The position numbers and the translations under genes are program-made. DNA of 64,000 nt, from positions 310,001 to 374,000 of the forward strand of contig NZ_VTWH01000003.1 in the NCBI RefSeq assembly GCF_008369445.1, read 5' to 3'. This DNA is from Aureimonas fodinaquatilis (GTDB taxonomy: Bacteria > Pseudomonadota > Alphaproteobacteria > Rhizobiales > Rhizobiaceae). Position 1 is the stretch's first letter; every line of letters begins with the position of its first letter. Shown here piece after piece: positions 24,396-32,657 of this stretch. The notes under the pieces are model-generated. The model was not told the DNA's origin. It was given only the letters and a program-made list of their open reading frames with translations, and did no database searches.

Positions 24396-25114
24396 CAGAC
24401 TGTTTCTCCAGCGGTTTCCAGGTGTTTGCGGACAGTGCGCTGCTCGATACGCTTCTGCGCATTCGGAACGTGGATCATCCGGTTAACGAAAATGCCCGGG
24501 GTGTGCACATGGTCGCCGTCAATCTCGCCTGCATTCACGAGGTTCTCGACCTGAGCAACCGTAACCTTGGCCGCTGTTGCCATCATCGGGTTAAAGTTGC
24601 GGGCGGTTTTGCGGTAAACCAGGTTGCCTTCCGCGTCGCCCTTGAAGGCGTGCACGACGGCAAGATCAGCAAACAGTCCGGTTTCCATAACATAGTTTTC
24701 GCCATTGAACTGGCGGGTTTCCTTACCCTCTGCAATCAGCGTGCCAAAACCGGTCTTGGTGTAGAATGCCGGAATGCCTGCACCGCCCGCGCGAATACGC
24801 TCTGCCAGTGTGCCTTGCGGGTTGAACTCAACCTCCAGCTCACCAGCCAGAAACTGCTGGGCAAACATCTTGTTTTCGCCGACATAGGACGAAACCATTT
24901 TCACAACCTGCTTGGTTTCCAGCAGAATGCCAAGGCCAATGCCGTCAACGCCCGCATTGTTGGAAATGACGGTCAGGCCTTTAACACCGGAGTCGCGAAT
25001 AGCGCCAATCAGAACTTCAGGAATTCCGCAGAGTCCAAAGCCCCCGGCCATGATGACCATGTCGTCGTGTAAAAGACCGGCGAGCGCAGATTGCGCGTCC
25101 GAATAGAGTTTCAT
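24395..25114 (-). CDS. 3-oxoacid CoA-transferase, subunit A
   Basis: 239 residues from ATG at 25114 with GGGAGG nearby. Marks of the alpha chain are [20 protein letters not shown] near residue 24, [13 protein letters not shown] near 51, and [25 protein letters not shown] near 100. It makes the active heterotetramer with subunit B, encoded directly after. A 107-base gap containing the TATGTGCACTGCA element separates it from the CobW gene upstream, so it may have its own promoter. Confidence 0.95.
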   Translation of the reverse strand: MKLYSDAQSALAGLLHDDMVIMAGGFGLCGIPEVLIGAIRDSGVKGLTVISNNAGVDGIGLGILLETKQVVKMVSSYVGENKMFAQQFLAGELEVEFNPQGTLAERIRAGGAGIPAFYTKTGFGTLIAEGKETRQFNGENYVMETGLFADLAVVHAFKGDAEGNLVYRKTARNFNPMMATAAKVTVAQVENLVNAGEIDGDHVHTPGIFVNRMIHVPNAQKRIEQRTVRKHLETAGETV

Positions 25115-25182
25115 TGACAATCCTCCCGATTGCAAAGATGAGACTGGTGGAATATCACGAACATATTGCCCCCGCTAGGCTT

Positions 25183-25195
25183 TATGTGCACTGCA
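25183..25195. promoter_or_regulatory. Short shared motif TATGTGCACTGCA upstream of the CoA-transferase genes
   Basis: This 13-mer, with the dyad GTGCA-C-TGCAC (25186-25196), lies 69 bases upstream of the subunit A start. The identical 13-mer occurs upstream of the glutamate dehydrogenase gene (39644-39656). A related stretch ATGTGCACTG occurs in the hairpin at 29373-29412. Confidence 0.35.
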
Positions 25196-25221
25196 CTATG
25201 ACAGGATGGTGGTGAAACACT

Positions 25222-26265
25222 CTAACCGCCGGTCAGCGCCAGGAAGCTGCGACGAAGTCCTTCCTGCGGCAGGTTGCGGGTGATGAATACGATCTTCGTG
25301 CGTTTATCGTCTGTCGGCCATTGCTGAAGTTGCACGGGCGGGTGCACCACATGCTGCACCGCATGAACCACCATCGGCCCGGACTGGCCACTGATGGCTA
25401 TCAGCCCTTTCATCCGCAAAAGATCTGCGCCGCGCAGCGAGGTTATGGAAGCCAGCCAGCGCCGCAACGCTTCCATGGTCAATGGTTCATCCACCACAAT
25501 GGAAAATGTGGAAATTTCGCCGCGATGATTGCTTGCGCCAGCCGCAGGCTGGTCAAAAGCTTCAGCCTTCAGCCAGCGGCTGACAGTTTCGGTGCTGGTT
25601 GGTCTGGGCGGAACGGCATCCGCAAGTTCGCTGGCCGAAAGCTGGCCATTGGTTACGGTCAGAACAGTGGCAGCAGGGTTGATGTCGCCAATGCTGCTTG
25701 CCAATGCCCGGCTGGCTTGCGGCGGAGCGATGTCGGATTTGGTCAGTATCAGCACATCTGCCAGCGCAACCTGCCGCCGGGCTTCTTCAAAATCGACAAG
25801 CTGCTGCTGACCGTTGACGCAATCCACGGTGGCTACCACCGCTTCGAGATGAAACCGTTCCCGCACCAGCTTTTCCGAGGTGAAGGTGCGAATGATCGGC
25901 GAAGGGTCCGCCAGACCGGTGGTTTCAATTGCAACCCTGGTGAACTGAGGCACCAGCCCCCGTTCGCGCTTGGCGAACAAATCGGTCAGTGTGTCCACCA
26001 GATCGCCGCGCACTGTGCAGCAGATACAGCCATTCTGCAGCACAACCGCATTTTCGATCGAGCTTTCCACCAGCATGTGGTCAATGGCGATATCGCCGAA
26101 CTCGTTGATGATGACGGCAGTATCGGTCAGCGTCGGATCTTTGAGCAGATGGTTGAGCAAGGTTGTTTTACCGCTGCCCAGAAAACCCGTCAGAAGGGTT
26201 ACGCCAATGCTTGGGCGTTCCCCTTCCGAGCTTTCGTTGCGGGCGGATGCATCCTGCCATTTCAT
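25222..26265 (-). CDS. CobW/COG0523-family G3E GTPase (metal chaperone)
   Basis: 347 residues. P-loop GFLGSGKTTLL near residue 27, the metal-site C-x-C-C in NGCICCTVRGDL near residue 79, the switch region INEFGDIAID, and TKSD near 170; a C-terminal CobW_C domain holds the last third. COG0523 GTPases load or allocate zinc, cobalt, iron or manganese to target enzymes. It overlaps the TctA gene by four bases and lies in the same minus-strand block as several probable metalloenzymes (cyclase, cupin, LVIVD protein), one of which could be its client. The N-terminus lacks a His-rich loop. Confidence 0.93.
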   Translation of the reverse strand: MKWQDASARNESSEGERPSIGVTLLTGFLGSGKTTLLNHLLKDPTLTDTAVIINEFGDIAIDHMLVESSIENAVVLQNGCICCTVRGDLVDTLTDLFAKRERGLVPQFTRVAIETTGLADPSPIIRTFTSEKLVRERFHLEAVVATVDCVNGQQQLVDFEEARRQVALADVLILTKSDIAPPQASRALASSIGDINPAATVLTVTNGQLSASELADAVPPRPTSTETVSRWLKAEAFDQPAAGASNHRGEISTFSIVVDEPLTMEALRRWLASITSLRGADLLRMKGLIAISGQSGPMVVHAVQHVVHPPVQLQQWPTDDKRTKIVFITRNLPQEGLRRSFLALTGG

Positions 26266-27770
26266 GCTTCAGCAGCCTTTGTCGGACGTGAGCGCAGGAA
26301 GCTGAACACCGCGGTTACAATGGCCAGTATGATGATGCCCATTGCGATAGGTCGGGTGAAGATGAATGTCAGGTCGCCGCCATTGATCACCATTGCCCGG
26401 TTCAGGTTCGATTCAACAATCGGACCCATAACAAAGGCCAGAACAATCGGAATGACCGGTACACGCAGTTTTTCCAGCCAGTAAGCGCCCGCGCCGATCA
26501 CCAGTGCGATGATCACATGTGCGGAATAGTTCTGGTAGGAATAGGTGCCGATGATCAGCGTGATCATGACAAAGGGTGCCAGAACGTAGCGCGGAATGCG
26601 CGCCACCTGCACGAAGGCGCGAATGCCGGCAATACCGACGAACAGCATCAGAATTGCCGAAATGATCAGGCCGATGAACACGGACATGACCAGTGGTCCG
26701 CCCTGAGTGAAGAGCAATGGACCGGGAACGATACCACGGCTGATCAACAGGCCGAGAAGAATGGCAATCGCACCGGAACCCGGAATACCCAGCGCCAGCG
26801 ATGGAATGAGCGAACCGGCAACAATGGCGTTGTTGGCGGTTTCCGGCGCTGCCACGCCTTCATCAAGGCCGGTGCCGAATTTTTCCGGCGGATGTTTGGA
26901 CCAGCGCTTTTCCTCATTATAGGCAACCAGCGAGGCAACTGTTGCGCCGGGGCCGGGGATGGCGCCGATCAATGTGCCGACAATTGTGCCGCGCCACATG
27001 GTCGGCAGAAGATTGCGCATATCCGTCCAGTTGACCTTGTTGCCGGGTGCGGACTGGTTCAACGTCTTGTCCAGTTCCGGGTCATCACCCTTGCGCGCCA
27101 TCATCAGCCGGAAAGCCTCCGGCATGGCCATGATGCCGATGATCACAACAATCAGCGGCATGCCATCCAGCAAGGATGCCTGACCAAATGTGAAGCGGGT
27201 TCCGCTGAAGCCGGAGGAGCCGATCGTCGCCAGAAACAAGCCGATGCCGGTGGCGACAAAGCCTTTGACCGGGTCGTTGCCGAAAAAGCTGCCAATGATT
27301 GCCAGGCCGAAAATTCCAACCGCAAACATTTCCGTAGGGCCGAACTGCAGGCCCACCCAGGCCAGGCCTGATGCGCCGAACAAAAAGGCAAAACTGCTGA
27401 ACAGGCTGCCAAAAACGCCGGTATAAAGCGAAATTTTCAGAGCTCGGCCAGCCAGCCCCTGACGCGCCATCGGGTAGCCATCCAGAACGGTAATGGCCGC
27501 TGCCGTGGTGCCGGGCGTTCGTATCAGAATGGCCGGAATGGAGCCGCCATATTCCGCCGCAGCATAAATGGCGATGAAGAACAGAACACCGGAGATCGGG
27601 TCCATGCCGAAGGTGAAAGGAAACATCAGTGCCAGCGCCTGCGCTGCACCAAAGCCGGGAAGTGCGCCAAGCAGAGTGCCGACAATAACCCCGACAATCA
27701 TGATGAACATGTTTGTCGGGCTCATGACAATGGCCATCGCCGGAATGAAATTATCGAGGATCATCGACAT
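26262..27770 (-). CDS. Tripartite tricarboxylate transporter large permease, TctA family
   Basis: 502 residues, about 11-12 membrane segments, the usual TctA size. Signature stretches are GTLLGALPGFGAAQALALMFP near residue 36 (split here by the window of identity), IPAILIRTPGTTAAAITVLDGYPMA near 77 and GAIPGPGATVASLVAYNEEKRW near 260. It forms the solute channel driven by ion gradient, fed by a TctC-type periplasmic protein. It follows TctB by 18 bases and overlaps the CobW gene. TTT systems import carboxylates such as citrate, tartrate, terephthalate or benzoate derivatives; this one's solute is unknown. Confidence 0.95.
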   Translation of the reverse strand: MSMILDNFIPAMAIVMSPTNMFIMIVGVIVGTLLGALPGFGAAQALALMFPFTFGMDPISGVLFFIAIYAAAEYGGSIPAILIRTPGTTAAAITVLDGYPMARQGLAGRALKISLYTGVFGSLFSSFAFLFGASGLAWVGLQFGPTEMFAVGIFGLAIIGSFFGNDPVKGFVATGIGLFLATIGSSGFSGTRFTFGQASLLDGMPLIVVIIGIMAMPEAFRLMMARKGDDPELDKTLNQSAPGNKVNWTDMRNLLPTMWRGTIVGTLIGAIPGPGATVASLVAYNEEKRWSKHPPEKFGTGLDEGVAAPETANNAIVAGSLIPSLALGIPGSGAIAILLGLLISRGIVPGPLLFTQGGPLVMSVFIGLIISAILMLFVGIAGIRAFVQVARIPRYVLAPFVMITLIIGTYSYQNYSAHVIIALVIGAGAYWLEKLRVPVIPIVLAFVMGPIVESNLNRAMVINGGDLTFIFTRPIAMGIIILAIVTAVFSFLRSRPTKAAEA

Positions 27771-27788
27771 CGGGGCGGTGTCCTTGCC

Positions 27789-28277
27789 TTAGAAGCTTAC
27801 ATAACGGGGTAGGAACAGCATCGGCAGCGAAACATTGAGCAGAAGCACGAATGTTCCGTACAGAACCAATGTTGCGATGAAGGCAGAGACAAATGCCCAG
27901 ATCGGACTGACCCGGGTGATCAGCAGGGCCAGCAGGAAGACAAAGGTCGATATCTCGAAACCAATGATGTCCAGCGCGAACATGTAGACCACGACCGACA
28001 CGATCGAGATGATGTAGTCGCGATACTCGAAGACAAAATGCGTGTCATTGCCGAGCAGATCCTTGCCGCCCAGCCGCGCCCTGATGATAAGGCCGATCCA
28101 CAGCACGGTGAATATGCCGGTTCCAATCAACGCCAGACGTGGAAAGAACGCCGCGCCCGGGTATCCGCGAACGGGGGACGGCGGCATGGAGAAGGTGTGA
28201 TTGATCAACAGCGCAACCGCGATGAGCAGTATGACAGATGTTATCAGATCCGCTGTTGAGCTGCGAATATTCAGCAT
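27789..28277 (-). CDS. Tripartite tricarboxylate transporter small permease, TctB family
   Basis: 162 residues with four predicted membrane segments, the TctB pattern: an N-terminal helix, the loop with YPGAAFFPRLALIGTGIFTV near residue 40, and two closely spaced C-terminal helices. It is the small membrane partner of TctA. A strong intercistronic hairpin (28310-28352) separates it from the TctC-type gene upstream, which may keep the membrane parts at lower level than the binding protein. Confidence 0.9.
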   Translation of the reverse strand: MLNIRSSTADLITSVILLIAVALLINHTFSMPPSPVRGYPGAAFFPRLALIGTGIFTVLWIGLIIRARLGGKDLLGNDTHFVFEYRDYIISIVSVVVYMFALDIIGFEISTFVFLLALLITRVSPIWAFVSAFIATLVLYGTFVLLLNVSLPMLFLPRYVSF

Positions 28278-28309
28278 GGATCATGCCTTTCAGGAACAAA
28301 AGCTGGCGA

Positions 28310-28352
28310 GATATCGCCCGCCCCGAATGAGTTCCTCGGGGCAGGCAATATC
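28310..28352 (-). promoter_or_regulatory. Long intercistronic hairpin between tctC-type and tctB-type genes
   Basis: GATAT (28310-28314), GCC and GCCCCGA (28320-28326) pair with TCGGGGC (28336-28342), GGC and ATATC (28348-28352), with two single mismatches. The stem is about 17 positions long and the loop nine. It lies directly after the binding-protein stop, where it could protect or attenuate the message. Confidence 0.65.
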
Positions 28353-28371
28353 GATTGCTGTCAGATGCGAG

Positions 28372-29352
28372 TTAGAGAATGCCGTTGGCTTTCATGAATT
28401 CCTGATAGTCTTCAAGCTCGGCTTCGAATGAACTCTTCAGCGCAGCCCCGTCAGTCTCGAAGTTCTTTTCAACATGCGGGCTGTTCTTCAGATATTCGGC
28501 ATATTCCGGGCTTTCGACCACCATGGTCAAAGCCGCGCGAATCTTGTCTTTCACCTCTTCAGGTGTGCCCGCCTTCATGAAAATGCCCTGCCACTGGTGG
28601 CTGATCGGGTAGTCATAGCCAAGCTCTGCCGGTGTTGGCACGTCGGGAAAAGCGGCAACTCTTTCCTCGTTCAGAACCACCAGAGGACGAATTGTTCCAG
28701 CCTCCACATGCGGCTGCAACTGGCCGATTGATCCAAGGCCCACCGGCACGTGCTGACCCAGAACGTCACGCACGGCGTCGCCTGATCCCTCATAGGGAAT
28801 GTGAACGGCTTCTGCGTCGGCCGCACTGAAGACCGACAGGATGTGCTTATGATGGATCGAGCCGATCTTGTTGCCGGCAACCGCAATGGTGCCCGGCTTT
28901 TCCTTGGCGGCAGCCACCACATCGTCGAATGTCTGGTAAGGTTGCTGCGAGTGTGTGCCAAGCGCGTAAATGAACTTTTCAATCCGGGCGAGGAACTCGA
29001 AATCATCCACCGAACGTTCAAATGTCGGCAGGTTCATATAGCCGCTCCAGCTCGCATTGGCGTGCAGGATTGTGTAGCCGTCATTGTCGCGCCCGGCCAC
29101 GTAAACGCCGGCTTCATTGCCAGAGCCCGCGCCCTTGAAAGCCACGTTGACCGGCACGCCCAGCGCGTCTTTCTGTGAAAGAACCTGCGCCAGCATCTGG
29201 CACCATTGTGCCGCGGTTGAACCGGGCGATGTGGAGCAGACCAGTTCAACCGGCTTGTTGGGGTAGGTTTCCTGAGCCGACACCTGAGCAAGGCCGGCAG
29301 TCATGAATGTTGCCGTCAAGGCAAGCTTGGTAAAAGTGCGCAGCGAATTCAT
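28372..29352 (-). CDS. Tripartite tricarboxylate transporter substrate-binding protein, TctC/Bug family
   Basis: 326 residues with a signal peptide (cleavage expected after QVSA near residue 26). The Bug-family layout is clear: YPNKPVELVCSTSPGSTAAQW near residue 30, GAGSGNEAGVYVA, EKPGTIAVAGNKIGSIHH near 150, and GVPTPAELGYDYP near 240. It works in the periplasm and hands the solute to the TctAB channel. The specificity loop cannot be interpreted. A structured stretch (29373-29412) precedes it, and the cupin gene lies upstream on the same strand. Confidence 0.94.
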   Translation of the reverse strand: MNSLRTFTKLALTATFMTAGLAQVSAQETYPNKPVELVCSTSPGSTAAQWCQMLAQVLSQKDALGVPVNVAFKGAGSGNEAGVYVAGRDNDGYTILHANASWSGYMNLPTFERSVDDFEFLARIEKFIYALGTHSQQPYQTFDDVVAAAKEKPGTIAVAGNKIGSIHHKHILSVFSAADAEAVHIPYEGSGDAVRDVLGQHVPVGLGSIGQLQPHVEAGTIRPLVVLNEERVAAFPDVPTPAELGYDYPISHQWQGIFMKAGTPEEVKDKIRAALTMVVESPEYAEYLKNSPHVEKNFETDGAALKSSFEAELEDYQEFMKANGIL

Positions 29353-29372
29353 TGCAATGTCCTCCCTTGTTG

Positions 29373-29412
29373 GCCAGTGCGCATGCTTCTTTGCAAAGTC
29401 ATGTGCACTGGC
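29373..29412 (-). promoter_or_regulatory. Long hairpin between cupin and tctC-type genes
   Basis: GCCAGTGCGCATG (29373-29385) pairs with CATGTGCACTGGC (29400-29412), 12 of 13 pairs Watson-Crick and one G-T. The 14-base loop itself contains the palindrome CTTTGCAAAG. It ends 20 bases upstream of the tctC-type start and leaves its ribosome site free. It could be an operator, an attenuator or an RNA-processing site. Confidence 0.6.
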
Positions 29413-29421
29413 TGAAAATGA

Positions 29422-29874
29422 TCAGCTTTTTGGTTCAAATCCCTTGTCGTAATGCGGGCCGGCCATGGTGCCGTCGGCTGCCTTGCCCACGATGCCGTGT
29501 GAAAGGTCCTTCACCACGAAAAACACCACGTCTTCGTCCGGCAATGCCACGGTGGAGTGCACATGGTTTGGCGGGAAGTAGAGCAGGGTGCCCGGACCAA
29601 CGATCCGCTCTTCCTGCCCTTCAATATTCACCCGCAGGCGACCCTTGACCACGTAGTTCCACTGCTCATTGGGGTGCGAGTGCGGGCGTGCACCGGTGCC
29701 GCGCGCCTTGTTCATCAGGCCAACCTGGGTTCTTTCACCCTCTACCACCGCGCCAAATGCGGTGGAGTAGCCTGTGCCGGCATCAATCTTGTCCAATTCG
29801 GCAAGCTGAAAAATATAGCCGTCCGCGCCGCCCTTGGTTGCGCCCTTGTTTTTGGTTTCTTTGACACTGCTCAT
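29422..29874 (-). CDS. Cupin-domain protein
   Basis: 150 residues from ATG at 29874 with GGAGGAA upstream. One cupin barrel: motif 1 is GARPHSHPNEQWNYVVKG near residue 62, with two His and one Glu as likely metal ligands, and motif 2 is LLYFPPNHVHSTV near residue 97, supplying the last His. Small cupins of this kind are often metal-dependent isomerases, dioxygenases or lyases, or only bind sugars or acids. It lies between the LVIVD-repeat gene and the TTT transporter, so it may act on the imported or an early intermediate compound. Confidence 0.9.
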   Translation of the reverse strand: MSSVKETKNKGATKGGADGYIFQLAELDKIDAGTGYSTAFGAVVEGERTQVGLMNKARGTGARPHSHPNEQWNYVVKGRLRVNIEGQEERIVGPGTLLYFPPNHVHSTVALPDEDVVFFVVKDLSHGIVGKAADGTMAGPHYDKGFEPKS

Positions 29875-29901
29875 GGAAATTTCCTCCTTTTAGAATGCAA
29901 A

Positions 29902-31113
29902 TCAGATATCAAGTTCAAGAATGTACAGGCCGCCGGTATGCCGGTCGGCTGCATAGACGATGGCATTTTCATCGACATAAACATCGTTGATCTGAATGGA
30001 TGGAACCCGCGATCCGGCCGGGCCTTCCGGTACGAAAGCTGCAACTTCGCGTGGTTGCGTCGGATCAGAAAGGTCGTGCACGCGCACACCGCCGTTGAAC
30101 AGCGATGAGAACAGCAGGGTATCCGACTTGAACGCCTCGTCTCGCGGCGGATTTTCATGGACATTGTGGCAGCCAAAGCGCCCGCCGCGCTTTGCGTAGT
30201 CTTCAACATCCGGCATTGGCAGAATGGAAAGCGGCACGAGGTTGGTTTCGTCGCGCGCATCAACGATCCAGGTCAGCTTTGGCCAGTCTTCGCCATCATC
30301 CAGCACGCATTCATGCGTGAACACCAGAAGATCACGGCTGAACAGCGGCATGACGGTGTGCGTAAAGCCGGGGAAAGGCGGATTGGGGTTGAAGGAAGAA
30401 ATGACCTTCGGCGAGGACATGTCTGAAATGTCCATGATCATGCCGCCGCCATCAATATAGGCCAAATAGGCGCGGTCCGGCCGCTCCGGATAGACATTGG
30501 TGTTGTGCGCGCGAAAGCCGGTATCGATCGCCAATCTCTTTGGCTCCGGCTCCGGATCGCCAACCATGGTGCCGGGCATCCACCAGCGTCCGACTTCGAC
30601 CGGGCGGGTCGGGTCGCGCACATCCAGAATACGATAGGGCTGGTCATCAAGCTGGTTCTTGGGCGTGAAATCTGCCGCCCCGCCGGCAAAGTGAATATAT
30701 TCACCATCAACAAACCAAAGCTGGTGCACCCCGCGCGAATATGGCCCGGAGCAGTCGAAATAGCTGATGGAACGGGGAGATTCCGGCACGGTAATGTCAA
30801 AAATCTCAATGCCTGCCGGCTGCTGGCCGGGCTCCAGTGTCTGATAGGCAACCGCCATCAGGTTGCCGCAGGTTTCCAGAGAGTTGGAACGCGTGTGATT
30901 GTTGGCTATATCGGTCTGGACAACAACGCGCGGCCTGGATGGATCCGTGACATCCACGCCGGTAAAGTTCTTAGGTGGTCCTTCATGTGCCAGCCACATG
31001 ATACGGCGGCCATCAGAAGCGGTTTGTATTGACATGCCCTCGCCAATGCCACCCCAACCGTCGAGAAGGTCGTGGCCAATCAAACGCATTCCATAGATCA
31101 ATTCCGATGACAC
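29902..31113 (-). CDS. LVIVD-repeat beta-propeller protein, cytosolic, histidine-rich
   Basis: 403 residues from GTG at 31113, chosen because AGGAG lies nine bases upstream; the TTG at 31140 has no ribosome site. At least six repeat units end in a D-x-x-D-P-x-x-P type turn (VDVTDPSRP, FDITVPESP, LDVRDPTRP, MDISDMSSP, VDARDETNL, HDLSDPTQP), the pattern of LVIVD propellers. There is no signal peptide, unlike most LVIVD proteins. Histidines recur about once per blade: His43, 73, 130, 203, 252, 267, 316 and 319, the last two in CHNVHENPP. This recalls metal-binding propellers such as SBP56. Enzymatic function is unknown. Confidence 0.8.
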   Translation of the reverse strand: MSSELIYGMRLIGHDLLDGWGGIGEGMSIQTASDGRRIMWLAHEGPPKNFTGVDVTDPSRPRVVVQTDIANNHTRSNSLETCGNLMAVAYQTLEPGQQPAGIEIFDITVPESPRSISYFDCSGPYSRGVHQLWFVDGEYIHFAGGAADFTPKNQLDDQPYRILDVRDPTRPVEVGRWWMPGTMVGDPEPEPKRLAIDTGFRAHNTNVYPERPDRAYLAYIDGGGMIMDISDMSSPKVISSFNPNPPFPGFTHTVMPLFSRDLLVFTHECVLDDGEDWPKLTWIVDARDETNLVPLSILPMPDVEDYAKRGGRFGCHNVHENPPRDEAFKSDTLLFSSLFNGGVRVHDLSDPTQPREVAAFVPEGPAGSRVPSIQINDVYVDENAIVYAADRHTGGLYILELDI

Positions 31114-31158
31114 TCTGAGAACTCCTGGTAGATGATCCAAACACGAGCCAAATGACCC

Positions 31159-31821
31159 TTAAAATGGTACGAAGCTGCGAGATCGCGGGCCGTTTGGCAC
31201 AGGTTCACTTTCAAAAAAATCCATAACCGGCGCGCCGAGAACCGTGTTGAACAGCGTCTCGTCGTCCTGCATGTCTGTTGCCGCCAGGCTGATATGGCGA
31301 ATACCAGCCTGATCCAGCCTTTCCGCATCGGCGCGGGCGCGTTTCGGTGTCACCCGCAACGGTTGCAGAAACACCGCAACCGGCATTGCTCCCTGCCAGA
31401 ACAGAAACGGCAGATGAATATCCTGCAGCCCGCCAAGGCGGATTCTTGCCCGAGGCAGCGGCGCAGGGGCTGAAAACAGCACGTGTTCTGGCCTGTAGAG
31501 CCCGCCGAAGGGCGCCAGATGCTGCGCAACACGCTCTTTGTTCATGTCCAACTGCTGCTCCAGAAACCGGAAATACCGTTCCAGAAACCGTAGCGCGTTT
31601 TTGTCCCAGGGGTCGCAAAGGCGTTGCAGAGCTGCAAGCATCAGCCCTGCCAATGGACCGCTGCCAATCGGCGATCCTTCTCTTGGCAGCGCCACGTTCA
31701 TCTCATTCAGCCGCAAGGGCTGATTGGGCCGGCAATGGTCCAGCGCCGCATATCCGCTTCCGCCTTCAGAAGCGCCAAAGGCAACCTCAATTTCTGCGGC
31801 AGAAGCGAAAAATGCCGTCAT
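31159..31821 (-). CDS. Unrecognised 220-residue protein in ABC-importer operon
   Basis: Not recognised. It overlaps the stop of the ABC permease gene by four bases and precedes the LVIVD gene by 45 bases, so it is very likely translated with the importer. The sequence is soluble, without signal peptide or membrane segment, and has a middle helical stretch rich in Arg/Glu (RFLERYFRFLEQQLDMNKE near residue 80) and a C-terminal part with ATDMQDDETLFNTVLG. There is one Cys-Pro-free core and no obvious metal or nucleotide motif. It may be an enzyme acting on the imported solute or an assembly factor. The frame has coding-like codon use throughout. Confidence 0.75.
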   Translation of the reverse strand: MTAFFASAAEIEVAFGASEGGSGYAALDHCRPNQPLRLNEMNVALPREGSPIGSGPLAGLMLAALQRLCDPWDKNALRFLERYFRFLEQQLDMNKERVAQHLAPFGGLYRPEHVLFSAPAPLPRARIRLGGLQDIHLPFLFWQGAMPVAVFLQPLRVTPKRARADAERLDQAGIRHISLAATDMQDDETLFNTVLGAPVMDFFESEPVPNGPRSRSFVPF

Positions 31822-32657
31822 TTGCGTGTTTCCGGATGCCAGATCAGGAGACGCCTGCGCACGGCTTCCAGACCACGCACAACGACGAAGCCGAGGAAAA
31901 CGATCTCAAGAATTCCGGCAAAAACCCCGACAGAGTCGGCAAAACGTCCGGCCATGATCATCGAGCCGCCAATGCCGCGCCCGCCCATCAGCATTTCTGT
32001 GACAATGGTGGTGATCATACCCACGGGCAATGCAACCTGCAGACCTGTCAGAATTTGCGGCATGGCAGCCGGAAGCCGCACTTCCCAAAGCGTTTGCAGC
32101 TCTGTTGCACCAAAAGAGCGCGCCGACCACAATGGCCATTTGTCCTGCCCGACGGCACCGGCATAGGTTGCGGCAACAATCGGGAAGAAGCAGGAAAACG
32201 TGACCATGATGATTTTCGATGTGTCGTAGATATCGAACCACAAAATGAAAATCGGCAGAAAGGCAATTTTGGGCATTGGAAAGCCGACTGAAATCAGCGG
32301 GTCAAAAAACCAGCGGAAGACAGCGACCCGAGACATGAGGATGCCGATGGGTATGCCCAGAATGGCGGCGATGAAGAAGCCGGACAAGGTACGGTAGAGC
32401 GTCAGGGCAAGATCGACGAACACTGCGCCAGACATCATGTCCGACCAGATGCGGCCCAGCACATCAGAAAGAGCAGGCAGCAAAAACGGGTTGATGGCAC
32501 CCATTTTTGCGCCGAGCTGCCAGGCAAGGCACAGAACAACTATGACGCTGGTCTGAACGCCGATGTCGACAATCTGGGTGGTGGTAAAGCGTTTGCGTGG
32601 AGCCTGCGGTTTCGTTTTGTCCGGGGCGGATGTCACGGCGGATTGTGAGGTCATCAC
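31818..32657 (-). CDS. ABC transporter permease (second of two), nitrate/sulfonate/taurine type
   Basis: 279 residues, about six membrane segments, with a charged N-terminal tail. The EAA-like coupling loop is WSARSFGATELQTLWEVRLP near residue 180. The start overlaps the first permease stop by four bases. With that permease, the ATPase at 33450 and the binding protein at 34289, it forms the second NMT1-type importer of the window. As in the importer at 12321-15938, two different permeases are present. Confidence 0.93.
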   Translation of the reverse strand: MMTSQSAVTSAPDKTKPQAPRKRFTTTQIVDIGVQTSVIVVLCLAWQLGAKMGAINPFLLPALSDVLGRIWSDMMSGAVFVDLALTLYRTLSGFFIAAILGIPIGILMSRVAVFRWFFDPLISVGFPMPKIAFLPIFILWFDIYDTSKIIMVTFSCFFPIVAATYAGAVGQDKWPLWSARSFGATELQTLWEVRLPAAMPQILTGLQVALPVGMITTIVTEMLMGGRGIGGSMIMAGRFADSVGVFAGILEIVFLGFVVVRGLEAVRRRLLIWHPETRK

